From positions 62,001-126,000 of the forward strand of contig NZ_JAGGPU010000016.1 in assembly GCF_018613605.1 (NCBI RefSeq): DNA of 64,000 nt. Reading direction: 5' to 3'. Shown here piece after piece: positions 52,617-61,066 of the stretch (within the stretch, counting starts at the first letter, position 1; every line of letters begins with the position of its first letter). The notes under the pieces were generated by a model. The model was given only the letters and a program-made list of their open reading frames with translations, searched no databases and was not told the origin of the DNA. A program made the translations under genes and the position numbers. Source of the DNA: Pedobacter sp. ISL-64. Lineage in GTDB: Bacteria; Bacteroidota; Bacteroidia; Sphingobacteriales; Sphingobacteriaceae.

Positions 52617-53414
52617 ATGAAAATATTTTCTAACTTATTTGCCAGTCTGTTTATTGCAATGGCTTTAGCTGGTTGCACCAAAAATGTACTCGATTATGGT
52701 GAAACCGAAAAATTGACCAGCGACCAGGCTTTATTAAAGGTGAACTATGCCTCTTACTATTATAACAATAGGGCAATAGCAATTAAAATTAACGATAAAA
52801 GAGTTAGTAGTGTAATTACTGCACGTACTCCTTTTCCTGGTGGTGGGTATAACACAGGGGGCAGTTCTACGGCTGATTTTCTTGCTGTAAGTCCTGGTAA
52901 TCTAAAACTATCGATTATTCTTCCCAAAAAGAAAGATGATGGAACTGATTCAGTTGTGCTTTACAGTACAACCTTCCAGATAGAAGCAGGCAAAAATTAT
53001 GTTGCGCATATTACCGATACCGCTGCAAATACCAAAAATGTTTTAACTCAGGAAAGTTTTACCAGGCCGGATACGGCCTATTGTAAATATCGGTTTATCA
53101 ACTTAATGCCAAATGTACCATCAGTAGATCTATATTACGGAACCAGTGCAAGCGATAATACAAAAGACTCGCTCATTGCAGGCAACGTAAATTATTTAAA
53201 CATTACTAACGAGATTACATTAAGGTCTGCGCAATCAAAAACCTGGAAAATCAGGCCGGCTGGAGCAGCAATAACAACCGCAACGGTTCTTGCCAATTAT
53301 ACCAGTGCAAGTACTTTTTTAAACAAAAGGGTTTATACCATTTTTGCTAGTGGTTATAGTGGCATCGCAACGGCACCACGTAGACCTTACGTATCGTTCT
53401 TTTTAATCAGATAG
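52617..53414 (+). CDS. DUF4397 domain lipoprotein
   Basis: This 265-residue lipoprotein has a signal with lipobox (FASLFIAMALAGCTKN) and then Ig-like domains of the DUF4397 type (YRFINLMPNVPSVDLYYGTS near residue 160, LNITNEITLRSAQSKTWKIR). Its beta-rich outline suits a periplasmic or surface carbohydrate- or ligand-binding role, but no function is established. It is the last gene of the second SusCD unit, 24 bp after susD, with a strong terminator behind it. An accessory surface lipoprotein is the simplest reading. Confidence 0.85.
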   Translation: MKIFSNLFASLFIAMALAGCTKNVLDYGETEKLTSDQALLKVNYASYYYNNRAIAIKINDKRVSSVITARTPFPGGGYNTGGSSTADFLAVSPGNLKLSIILPKKKDDGTDSVVLYSTTFQIEAGKNYVAHITDTAANTKNVLTQESFTRPDTAYCKYRFINLMPNVPSVDLYYGTSASDNTKDSLIAGNVNYLNITNEITLRSAQSKTWKIRPAGAAITTATVLANYTSASTFLNKRVYTIFASGYSGIATAPRRPYVSFFLIR

Positions 53415-53431
53415 ATTATAATTACAGATAT

Positions 53432-53461
53432 AAAAGCCAACCCATAGTGGTTGGCTTTTTT
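53432..53461 (+). terminator. Intrinsic terminator of the second SusCD unit
   Basis: AAAAGCCAACC pairs with GGTTGGCTTTT across the loop CATAGT, ending in a T run. It begins 18 bp after the stop codon of the DUF4397 gene. Confidence 0.9.
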
Positions 53462-53531
53462 ATTTCCCAGATTTTTTAGGAGCACAGAAGAGAATAGAGA
53501 TAATGCAATAACTGCTTAATAATCAGATAAT

Positions 53532-53554
53532 GCGCTTTTTTGCGTGTTTGTGCG
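53532..53554 (+). promoter_or_regulatory. 10-bp-phased GCG operator before the third susC
   Basis: GCG triplets at 53532, 53542 and 53552 are spaced exactly 10 bp apart (GCGCTTTTTT, GCGTGTTTGT, GCGGTA), nearly identical to 47703-47725. A further GCTGTTTTAT-GCGGTA pair with the same 10-bp phase lies at 53625-53640. Confidence 0.55.
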
Positions 53555-53579
53555 GTAATATAGATGTTGCAAAACCAAA

Positions 53580-53614
53580 TTTGTTTTTTTTAATCAAATA
53601 ATTAGTGATATTTA
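53580..53614 (+). promoter_or_regulatory. Promoter of the third susC
   Basis: TTTG (53580-53583), a 23-bp spacer and GATATTTA (53607-53614) match the second susC promoter in sequence and spacing. The -7 box is 65 bp before the start. Confidence 0.5.
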
Positions 53615-53678
53615 CTTAAATATTGCTGTTTTATGCGGTATTAAGACTAAACTACAAAACAATTCTAAACTTACGTTT

Positions 53679-56600
53679 ATGAAAAAAAAACTACTATTAA
53701 TTTTTCTTGGTACGTTTGTGTTGCTGGCCCATGCCATTGCACAACAAACTACCATTACGGGTAAGGTTACATCAGAAGATGGCCCTATACCCGGCGTTTC
53801 CATCAGAGTAAAGGGAAGCAACACCATTACCCAGACTAATGGAGATGGAGTTTACATCATCAAGGCATTAAAAACAGATGTATTGGTATATACTTTTATT
53901 GGGTATGCCACTCTCGAAAAACCTGTTGATGGCAATACTATCGTAAACGTCGTTCTTAAATCCGATTCAAAGGGTTTGGATGAGGTTGTGGTGGTAGGCT
54001 ATGGTACACAAAAGAAAGCAAACCTAACAGGTGCAGTAAGTACTGTAGATACGAAGGTACTGCAGAGTCGACCAATTACTGATGTTGCCAGAGGTTTGCA
54101 GGGTGTTGTTCCTGGCCTTAGTATTACCACGCCTAGTGGTGAATTAGGGAAAAATCCTAAAATTACACTTCGAGGATTAAGGGGGTCTTTAAACGGAGGA
54201 GGATCACAACCACTTATCTTACTTGATAATGTTGAGATTGAAAGTTTGCAATTGGTTAATCCAGACGATATCGAGAGTATCTCGGTTTTAAAAGATGCAG
54301 CATCTACATCAATCTATGGTACCAGGGCGGCGTGGGGAGTCGTTTTAATTACTTCAAAATCGGGAAAGAAAAACACGCCAAGTAAAATTTCATATACAAA
54401 TAATTTCTCCTGGTCTACGCCAACAACCTTGCAGAAAATAGCTAATGCTGCCGATGGGGCAACCTTTGCATTGTCAGCTCTACAACGTACAAATCCTAAT
54501 ACCACTCAACCAGGTATTGTAGGAATGTACATTGATGAAATTGCTATTGGCAAAATGAAAGAATGGGATAGTTTATATGGAGGACAGGACTTAGGTGATG
54601 AAATGGTTAGAGGAAGGGATTTTGAACTCCGTGATGGTAAATTATTTTTTTATCGCTCATGGGATGCTGCAGATAAATACATGAAAAAATGGACTCCGCA
54701 ACAAAATCATAATTTAAGTGTAAGTGGGGGAAGTGAGAAAACCAGCTATAATATTGGTTTGGGCTATTTGAACCAGAATGGTGTTTTGAAAGTTAACCCC
54801 GATGAATTCGACCGTTATAACATGTCTGTGAGTGTTAACACTGCAGTAAAGGACTATCTTGATGTTAGAGGAAAGATTTTCTACACAAATACGCTAACAA
54901 CAACACCATTTATCTTTAGTACTGCAACAATTGGTCCTTGGTACTATCTTTATCGCTGGCCGAAATTTTATCCCTATGGTACCTATCAGGGTGAACCTTT
55001 CAGAAGCGCAGTTACAGAAGTTCAACAGGCCAATATGAATAGAGAAAAAACAGGCCTAGCCAGGATTCAGGCAGGAGCGACTTTTAAACCTTTAAAAGGA
55101 TTAACGATTGATGCAGACTATACCTATTCATCAACCAATACTCATTCGAAAATTATTGGAGGTGGAACCAGGGGCATTGATTTTTGGGCAGGTGGCGATT
55201 TACCGCCGGTAAATAAAAATTATCAGTCGGTTGCTTATGATTATGCAGCTTTTGGTTCAGCATGGACTGATGTAAATGCTGGTAAACTTTACGGTACGTA
55301 CACCAAAGATATTAGTGACCATTCATTCAAGGTTATTTTAGGTGGAGATATAGATTATTATCAAAAAAATTATCAGTACTCGAAAAGAAATACATTATTA
55401 GATCCTGGTGTAGGCGCAATTCCAGGAGCCATTGGTGATCAGTTTGTTGATGGATACAATAGGCATTACTCTTCAAAAGGATTATTTGGGCGTATCAATT
55501 ATGTGTATAAAAACAAATACCTCCTTGAATTAAATGGTCGATATGACGGTTCATCACGTTTCCCTAAAAATGACTTATGGGGCTTCTTCCCTTCAATGTC
55601 TGCCGGGTGGATTTTATCAGAAGAATCATTTTTAAAGCCAATAGAAAATGTACTGTCATTTTTAAAAATACGCGGATCCTATGGATCAGTGGGTAATCAG
55701 GATGTGGTAACTGGAAATAATTTTTATCCTTTTATCCCATTAATGGATACATCAAATTCTGGCTGGTGGATTGGCAGTTCAAACCAGGTGACTATAAGTA
55801 CTCCACTTGCAGTATCCAGATCCCTTACTTGGGAAACGGTCACTACATTTGATTTAGGTTTGGATGCCCGTTTCTTTAAAAATAACTTAGGAGTAAGTTT
55901 TGATTGGTATAAAAGAAAAACTACCGATATGTTAAGTGCCGGAGTAACACTTCCTTCATCTTTTGGGGCAACGTCTCCCCGAAGAAATTATGGAGAGATG
56001 ACAACTAATGGATGGGAATTAGCAATTGATTATAATCATACTTTTGGAAATGGCTTGATGATCAATTTAACGGGTACCTTATCTGATTTTCAGGATAAAA
56101 TTACCAAATTTGCCAACACAACATTATCTGTAACAGGTAATTATGAAGGTAAAACTCTTGGGGAAATATGGGGGTATGAAACCGACCGTTATTTTACTTC
56201 AGATGATTTTTCAGGAAAGGATGCAAATAATAAATGGATTTTAAAACCTGGCATTCCTTCGCAAAGCAGATATGAAACCGCCTCATTCTTTTATGGCCCA
56301 GGTGATGTTAAATATAAAGACCTTGATGGTAATGGCGTAATTAATAATGGCGCTAATACCGTTGATGATCACGGCGATTTAAAAGTAATTGGAAATTCTA
56401 CGCCACGCTACCAATATGGATTCCGTTTAGGTACTTCCTGGAAAGGTGTTGATATTGATGCATTTTTTCAGGGGGTAGGAAAAAGAGACTTTTGGGCTTC
56501 GGGTCCAATCTTTGTTCCAGGTTGGAATCCTGCTGAGGCTTCTTTTGAGCATCAAATGGATTATTGGACGCCTTCTAATCCCGATGCTTTCTATCCAAGA

Positions 56601-56912
56601 CCAACAAATCAGGCCCAATCTAATAACTCATTAAATTTTTTAACTCAAACGAAATATTTATTAAATATGGCCTACTTGAGAGCCAAAAACATTACTGTGG
56701 GTTATACCTTTCCAAAACGTTTAACAAGCAAAGTGAAAATTGATAAGCTAAGATTTTACTTAAGTGGAGAAAATTTATTTTCGATTTCTAATGTAGGAAT
56801 TCCAATAGATCCAGAAGTTGACTATACAGCAGATCAAACTGATGCGGCATCATTTGGAAGAGTTTATCCTTATAGAAAGACATTATCATTTGGTGTTCAA
56901 GTAACCTTATAA
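53679..56912 (+). CDS. SusC/RagA family TonB-dependent transporter (third of three)
   Basis: This 1077-residue outer-membrane transporter has a signal peptide (KKKLLLIFLGTFVLLAHAIA), a carboxypeptidase-regulatory-like domain (ITGKVTSEDGPIPGVSIRVK, IKALKTDVLVYTFIGYATLE), a plug with LDEVVVVGYGTQKKANLTGA and ITLRGLRGSLNGGGSQPLIL, and a barrel ending TLSFGVQVTL. Its first 110 residues closely match the second SusC. The VVVVGYGTQKK box places it in the common SusC subgroup. It is paired with the susD gene 11 bp downstream. The locus contains no enzyme genes that would suggest a substrate. Confidence 0.95.
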   Translation: MKKKLLLIFLGTFVLLAHAIAQQTTITGKVTSEDGPIPGVSIRVKGSNTITQTNGDGVYIIKALKTDVLVYTFIGYATLEKPVDGNTIVNVVLKSDSKGLDEVVVVGYGTQKKANLTGAVSTVDTKVLQSRPITDVARGLQGVVPGLSITTPSGELGKNPKITLRGLRGSLNGGGSQPLILLDNVEIESLQLVNPDDIESISVLKDAASTSIYGTRAAWGVVLITSKSGKKNTPSKISYTNNFSWSTPTTLQKIANAADGATFALSALQRTNPNTTQPGIVGMYIDEIAIGKMKEWDSLYGGQDLGDEMVRGRDFELRDGKLFFYRSWDAADKYMKKWTPQQNHNLSVSGGSEKTSYNIGLGYLNQNGVLKVNPDEFDRYNMSVSVNTAVKDYLDVRGKIFYTNTLTTTPFIFSTATIGPWYYLYRWPKFYPYGTYQGEPFRSAVTEVQQANMNREKTGLARIQAGATFKPLKGLTIDADYTYSSTNTHSKIIGGGTRGIDFWAGGDLPPVNKNYQSVAYDYAAFGSAWTDVNAGKLYGTYTKDISDHSFKVILGGDIDYYQKNYQYSKRNTLLDPGVGAIPGAIGDQFVDGYNRHYSSKGLFGRINYVYKNKYLLELNGRYDGSSRFPKNDLWGFFPSMSAGWILSEESFLKPIENVLSFLKIRGSYGSVGNQDVVTGNNFYPFIPLMDTSNSGWWIGSSNQVTISTPLAVSRSLTWETVTTFDLGLDARFFKNNLGVSFDWYKRKTTDMLSAGVTLPSSFGATSPRRNYGEMTTNGWELAIDYNHTFGNGLMINLTGTLSDFQDKITKFANTTLSVTGNYEGKTLGEIWGYETDRYFTSDDFSGKDANNKWILKPGIPSQSRYETASFFYGPGDVKYKDLDGNGVINNGANTVDDHGDLKVIGNSTPRYQYGFRLGTSWKGVDIDAFFQGVGKRDFWASGPIFVPGWNPAEASFEHQMDYWTPSNPDAFYPRPTNQAQSNNSLNFLTQTKYLLNMAYLRAKNITVGYTFPKRLTSKVKIDKLRFYLSGENLFSISNVGIPIDPEVDYTADQTDAASFGRVYPYRKTLSFGVQVTL

Positions 56913-56923
56913 CTATTAAAACG

Positions 56924-58627
56924 ATGAAAAAGATATATATTATAATAGCCTTCCTTATTTTGATATTAGGGAACGGTTGTAAAAAAGATTTTTTGGAAAG
57001 GGAGCCACTAGATTCTTTTTCTGATGATACTTATTGGAGAACAGAGAAAGAGGTGAGCACCTTTGCCTGGGGATTTTACACAGGTTATTTTACAGGTTAC
57101 GGATCCGGATTTACATTTGGGAAATATTTTTCCGGAGAAACATTAAATGATGATTTTGCACCAACAACTCCTACTGCATTTACCAAAAATGTTCCTACAT
57201 CTGGCGGAGGATGGAGTTTTACTTTTGTCAGAAAAGCCAATATATTTATAGATAGAGTAAGTAATTCAACTTACTTATCTGATGATATTAAAAAGAACTG
57301 GGTTGGTGTAGGTCGTTTTTTCCGTGCTTTGGAATATAACGACTTGGTTAAAGCTTTTGGAGATTTTCCTTACTATGACAAACCTTTGGAAGAAACTTCA
57401 ATAGACTTATATAAACCCAGAGATCCACAGATTGTTGTTTTAGATAACATGCTTGCAGATTTTAAATACGCTGCTGAAAACGTCAGGGCGACTGACGCTC
57501 TTGTTGGGCCAAACGGACAAATTGTTAACAAATCCGTTGTGTTGGCATTTATGTCCCGTGTATTTCTTTATCATGGTACCTTGCTAAAATATTCGAATAT
57601 TAACCCTGCTAAAGCAACCGAGTATTTAGAAGCAGCTAAATGGGCAGCTAACGAAGTGATGACGAAAGGCGGGTATTCATTAGGAGCTAAATATAGAACC
57701 TTATTTAGCTCTCTTGACCTTAAAGGAAATCCTGAAATTATTCTATACAGACAGTATGGTACTGCCCAAAGTACGCATTCATTAGTAAGTTATGTAAACA
57801 GAGAGCCTCAAACTGGCCCGTCTAAAAATGCTATTGATGCATATTTGTGTACAGATGGCCTTCCAGCTTCAGTATCACCACTTTATCAGGGAGATAAGTC
57901 TATAGCTAATGTAATGGCAAACCGTGATCCTAGAATGAAAGAAACATTTGTATCTGACCTGCGTTTACCAGGCATAGCTTCTAATTATTCAACAAGTGGT
58001 TATTCTGTTTTGAAATTCTTAATGGAGGATCAAACTTTATGGGGCACAGCTGAAGCACTATCTAGTACCAACACTACTGATGCGCCTATTATTCGTTTAG
58101 GAGAAGTTATGATGAACTTTGCAGAAGCTTCTGCTGAACTGGGAACATTAACTCAAGCCGATTTGGATAACTCCATTAATAAATTAAGAAAAAGAGGTGG
58201 AATTTCAATGCCTAATCTTCAGGTCATAGGTGGGCAACCAGCCATTAATGGTGTGGTTTACAATGATCCACAGAGAGATCTCACAGTATCTTCATTAATT
58301 TGGGAAATTCGTAGAGAAAGAAGGATCGAGTTAATGATGGAAGGTTTTAGAAATGATGACTTGAAAAGGTGGAGGAAATACGCTTACATTGATACTAAAT
58401 TAAATACTAGTATTAACAGAGGAGCCTGGATTAAAAAAGCAGATTACCCCAAAGCAACTGTAACCATTGATGGAACAACCGAAGGGTATATAATACCTGC
58501 CCCTAAACCAGAAACGCAAAGGACATTTGATAATGACAAAGTATATTTAAGCCCGCTGCCACTTGATCAGATTAAACTGTATAAAGATCAGGGAATAGAC
58601 TTAAAACAAAATCCTGGTTGGCAATAA
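56924..58627 (+). CDS. SusD/RagB family lipoprotein (third)
   Basis: This 567-residue surface lipoprotein is the partner of the third SusC. The signal peptide carries a lipobox (IIAFLILILGNGCKKDFLER), followed by the typical EPLDSFSDDTYWRTEKEVSTF. Further SusD-type lines are FFRALEYNDLVKAFGDFPYY, AFMSRVFLYHGTLLKYSNIN and the C-terminal IWEIRRERRIELMMEGFRNDDLKRWRKY. Length is standard. A 20-bp stem-loop begins directly after the stop codon and the TIR element at 58674 begins directly after that. The ligand is unknown. Confidence 0.95.
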   Translation: MKKIYIIIAFLILILGNGCKKDFLEREPLDSFSDDTYWRTEKEVSTFAWGFYTGYFTGYGSGFTFGKYFSGETLNDDFAPTTPTAFTKNVPTSGGGWSFTFVRKANIFIDRVSNSTYLSDDIKKNWVGVGRFFRALEYNDLVKAFGDFPYYDKPLEETSIDLYKPRDPQIVVLDNMLADFKYAAENVRATDALVGPNGQIVNKSVVLAFMSRVFLYHGTLLKYSNINPAKATEYLEAAKWAANEVMTKGGYSLGAKYRTLFSSLDLKGNPEIILYRQYGTAQSTHSLVSYVNREPQTGPSKNAIDAYLCTDGLPASVSPLYQGDKSIANVMANRDPRMKETFVSDLRLPGIASNYSTSGYSVLKFLMEDQTLWGTAEALSSTNTTDAPIIRLGEVMMNFAEASAELGTLTQADLDNSINKLRKRGGISMPNLQVIGGQPAINGVVYNDPQRDLTVSSLIWEIRRERRIELMMEGFRNDDLKRWRKYAYIDTKLNTSINRGAWIKKADYPKATVTIDGTTEGYIIPAPKPETQRTFDNDKVYLSPLPLDQIKLYKDQGIDLKQNPGWQ

Positions 58628-58673
58628 TTAACAAAACACGGATTTAATGAAAATTAAATCCGTGTTTTGTTAA
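58628..58673 (+). terminator. Terminator-like hairpin with a 20-bp perfect stem after the third susD
   Basis: TTAACAAAACACGGATTTAA (58628-58647) pairs perfectly with 58654-58673 across the loop TGAAAA. It starts at the base after the susD stop codon and ends at the base before the next inverted-repeat element. It lacks a long T tail but contains TTTTG within the right arm. Confidence 0.75.
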
Positions 58674-58867
58674 TAACCTGAGTTCGATAATTATTTTATA
58701 AAAATCATCCTTTATTGGCAGTATGTTTAGGTTCATCGTCCTGCTGAACTTGTTTCAGCATCTTTTTAGTAATAAAGACCCTGAAATAAATTCAGGGTGA
58801 CGAACGTTCTAACCAAAAACCTAGTTTAAGCAGCTAAAATTGACATTTAATTATCGAACTCAGGTTA
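58674..58867. repeat. 194-bp MITE-like element with 20-bp perfect terminal inverted repeats
   Basis: TAACCTGAGTTCGATAATTA (58674-58693) is exactly inverted at 58848-58867. Inside, at 58737-58802, is a full copy of the CGTC/GACG palindromic core, including CCCTGAAATAAATTCAGGG (58779-58797). If the ends are set at AACCTG and CAGGTT, the flanking AAT is duplicated. No gene lies inside. It resembles a non-autonomous mobile repeat. Confidence 0.7.
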
Positions 58868-59040
58868 ATAGCTATTTATAAAGATGCCTGTATTTTTTGG
58901 TTATGATTAATTTTCTAAGCTAAATAAAAGGTTTATATATCCAGTTGGTAAGTACGGTTTATTCTATGTACGAAAGGCTTATGAATTCTCAAAATACAAG
59001 GTTGCAATTTATAAATGATTTTTATATGAATTGTTTATGC

Positions 59041-60876
59041 CTACTTATTAGTGTTTAACCAAACTACTTTTCCATCCATAGTGCTTACAACAAGATTTTT
59101 TCCATTAATCACATTTACGGTATTGATCATCGAATTATCTATTTTGTGTGCCCAAACCGTGCTTTGTTGTTTAGGATCGATAGCATAAATAACACCATTC
59201 TTTGTTCCAAAAAACACCTTTCCGTCCTTTTCAATCAACATGGATGGTACATGTTCATATCCAAAGCCTACATTATATCGCCAAAGTACACCCGGATCTT
59301 GAGCCTGCGCTTTATAAGCTACGATTTCGTCCTGCATGGTTTTGCCATAAATGATGGTACTGTCTGCCGATTGTCCGATCGATTCCCGAACCGTAGCTTC
59401 TTTGTTTCGCCAAAGCGTGCTGCCATTGTTAGCATCAATAGCTGTTAAATAGCGGTCGGGGGCTGCAATGTAAACGATGCCGTTATAAGCTACAGGCGTT
59501 ACCATAGCTGGCGAAAACATCCGGTTACCCTGGCCATTGTTCCATTTCCACAACAAGTTCCCGCTGTTAATATCAAGTGCGTATAGATGCCTGCCCCAGG
59601 ATCCAAAAATAATTTTGCCCTGATAAATAAGTGGTTTGCCCACAATTGTACCTTCTACTTCTTTAAATGCCCATATTTCATTCCCTGTTTTAACGTCCAA
59701 TGCCCTAAAGGTATTATCGCTGCCACCTATATATACCCGTTGCCCGCGAACTACCGGCGAACCTAATGCCGAGTTAGTTGTTTCTTTGCGCCAGATTTCT
59801 TTTCCTGTTTTTGCACTTAATGCGTAAATAGTGCCATCCCCTGAACCGAAGATAACCATATTGTTAACAGCAGCTGGTGATGAGTAGATCGCCCCTTTGG
59901 TTTTAAATGTCCATACTTTTTTTCCGGTATTTTTGTTTAAGGCTTCAACCAAACCTAAGCTATTGCCAAAAATAACATTGTTAGATGTGTAGGTTGGTGT
60001 ATTCACTACGTTTGCGTTGGAGTGGTAAGTCCAAACTTCCTTCGTGCCCGCATATTTATTGTTGATGGCAAAATCAGGACGATTATATTTTTTTGAATCA
60101 GCCTGAAAAGTTTTTAGTGCAATTTTTCGCCATGCCGGAAGAATATCCTGGGTTGGTTTTTTAACCTGGAAAAATGCAATATCCTTGGTCATCGTTACAA
60201 TGTTGTACCCACCAATACTATCCTTTGCCCTTAGGTTGGAGCGGCCCATTGTGGCTTCAATACCTTCAAAATTATAAGGATGATTATTGTGCCCATGGCC
60301 GCAAATGGCATACTGGATATTATATTTCTTTAACTTATCTGTTGCTTCGTACCAATTATCCAAACTGTTATCCAATGGGTAATGATTGGCAAAAATAATG
60401 GGCATATTTTTAGGTGTTGCTTTAAGCACACTATCCATCCAAACAGTAGCATCCCTTGGAATGTGCCCATCGCTCATCCTTACGTAAGGGCCAGATGCAC
60501 ATGCTATAAAACGGTAGCCATTATGATCGAAAATAAATTTATCGCCGCCAAACGCTTTGATAAAATTTACACCACCTGATTCTGACCATCCGGTATCGTG
60601 GTTTCCAGGGATAATGTGGTATGGTTTATTTAATTTTGATAGGATATCTTTAGCCAGTTTAAGCTCATTATTGGTACCCATTTCGGTGATATCGCCAGTA
60701 ATGATCACAAAATCGATGTCATTCAGCATATTTAAATCAGCAACAGTTCGGTTAAGATCTTCTTCGCCTGTTGATGACCCAACATGGGTATCAGTTACAA
60801 AAGCATATTTAAAATTTTGGGCTTTTACAGAGAGCGATATAATAATAGCAAACAGTAAAAGAATGGGATGTTTCAT
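59041..60876 (-). CDS. Secreted calcineurin-like phosphoesterase fused to a PQQ-like beta-propeller
   Basis: This 611-residue protein has a signal peptide (KHPILLLFAIIISLSVKAQ), a metallophosphoesterase domain in about residues 22-240, and PQQ-type propeller repeats to the C-terminus. The phosphoesterase motifs are FVTDTHVGS, VIITGDITEMG, IPGNHDTG, NHYPLD and CGHGHNN. The propeller has repeated lines such as VWTFKTKGAIYSSPAAVNNM, GDGTIYALSAKTGKEIW and NTFRALDVKTGNEIWAF. It is exported and probably acts in the periplasm. The combination suggests a phosphodiester-type substrate docked on a propeller, but the substrate is unknown. It is convergent with the third SusCD unit. Confidence 0.9.
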   Translation of the reverse strand: MKHPILLLFAIIISLSVKAQNFKYAFVTDTHVGSSTGEEDLNRTVADLNMLNDIDFVIITGDITEMGTNNELKLAKDILSKLNKPYHIIPGNHDTGWSESGGVNFIKAFGGDKFIFDHNGYRFIACASGPYVRMSDGHIPRDATVWMDSVLKATPKNMPIIFANHYPLDNSLDNWYEATDKLKKYNIQYAICGHGHNNHPYNFEGIEATMGRSNLRAKDSIGGYNIVTMTKDIAFFQVKKPTQDILPAWRKIALKTFQADSKKYNRPDFAINNKYAGTKEVWTYHSNANVVNTPTYTSNNVIFGNSLGLVEALNKNTGKKVWTFKTKGAIYSSPAAVNNMVIFGSGDGTIYALSAKTGKEIWRKETTNSALGSPVVRGQRVYIGGSDNTFRALDVKTGNEIWAFKEVEGTIVGKPLIYQGKIIFGSWGRHLYALDINSGNLLWKWNNGQGNRMFSPAMVTPVAYNGIVYIAAPDRYLTAIDANNGSTLWRNKEATVRESIGQSADSTIIYGKTMQDEIVAYKAQAQDPGVLWRYNVGFGYEHVPSMLIEKDGKVFFGTKNGVIYAIDPKQQSTVWAHKIDNSMINTVNVINGKNLVVSTMDGKVVWLNTNK

Positions 60877-61019
60877 TTTGTTTTTCGTTTAATTGTTTTA
60901 CCATAAAAATCGGCATTTTTTAGGGCTTAAACAGGGCTGTAATGCCAATTTTACATATTAATAAATGTGCTGTAACAGGTTAAGAAGTAGCTTTTTCAAT
61001 TGCTAAACAAGGATTAAAC

Positions 61020-61043
61020 AAAAAAGGCGACCATTGGTCGCCT
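61020..61043 (-). terminator. Intrinsic terminator of the outer-membrane protein gene
   Basis: AGGCGACC and GGTCGCCT form a perfect 8-bp stem with a 3-base centre; on the minus strand it is followed by a T run. It lies 24 bp past the stop codon. Confidence 0.85.
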
Positions 61044-61066
61044 CTTAATCGTTCTGTTGAAAAAAA

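Larger units (their letters stand above)
58628..59040. other. 413-bp gap between convergent genes
   Basis: It contains the hairpin at 58628-58673 and the inverted-repeat element at 58674-58867. From 58868 to 59040 I see only AT-rich sequence with no gene or clear hairpin. Confidence 0.5.

Noticed and set aside
42365..58627. A polysaccharide utilisation locus with a defined substrate
   Set aside because: The three SusCD units contain no glycoside hydrolase or polysaccharide lyase gene, so a substrate cannot be assigned.
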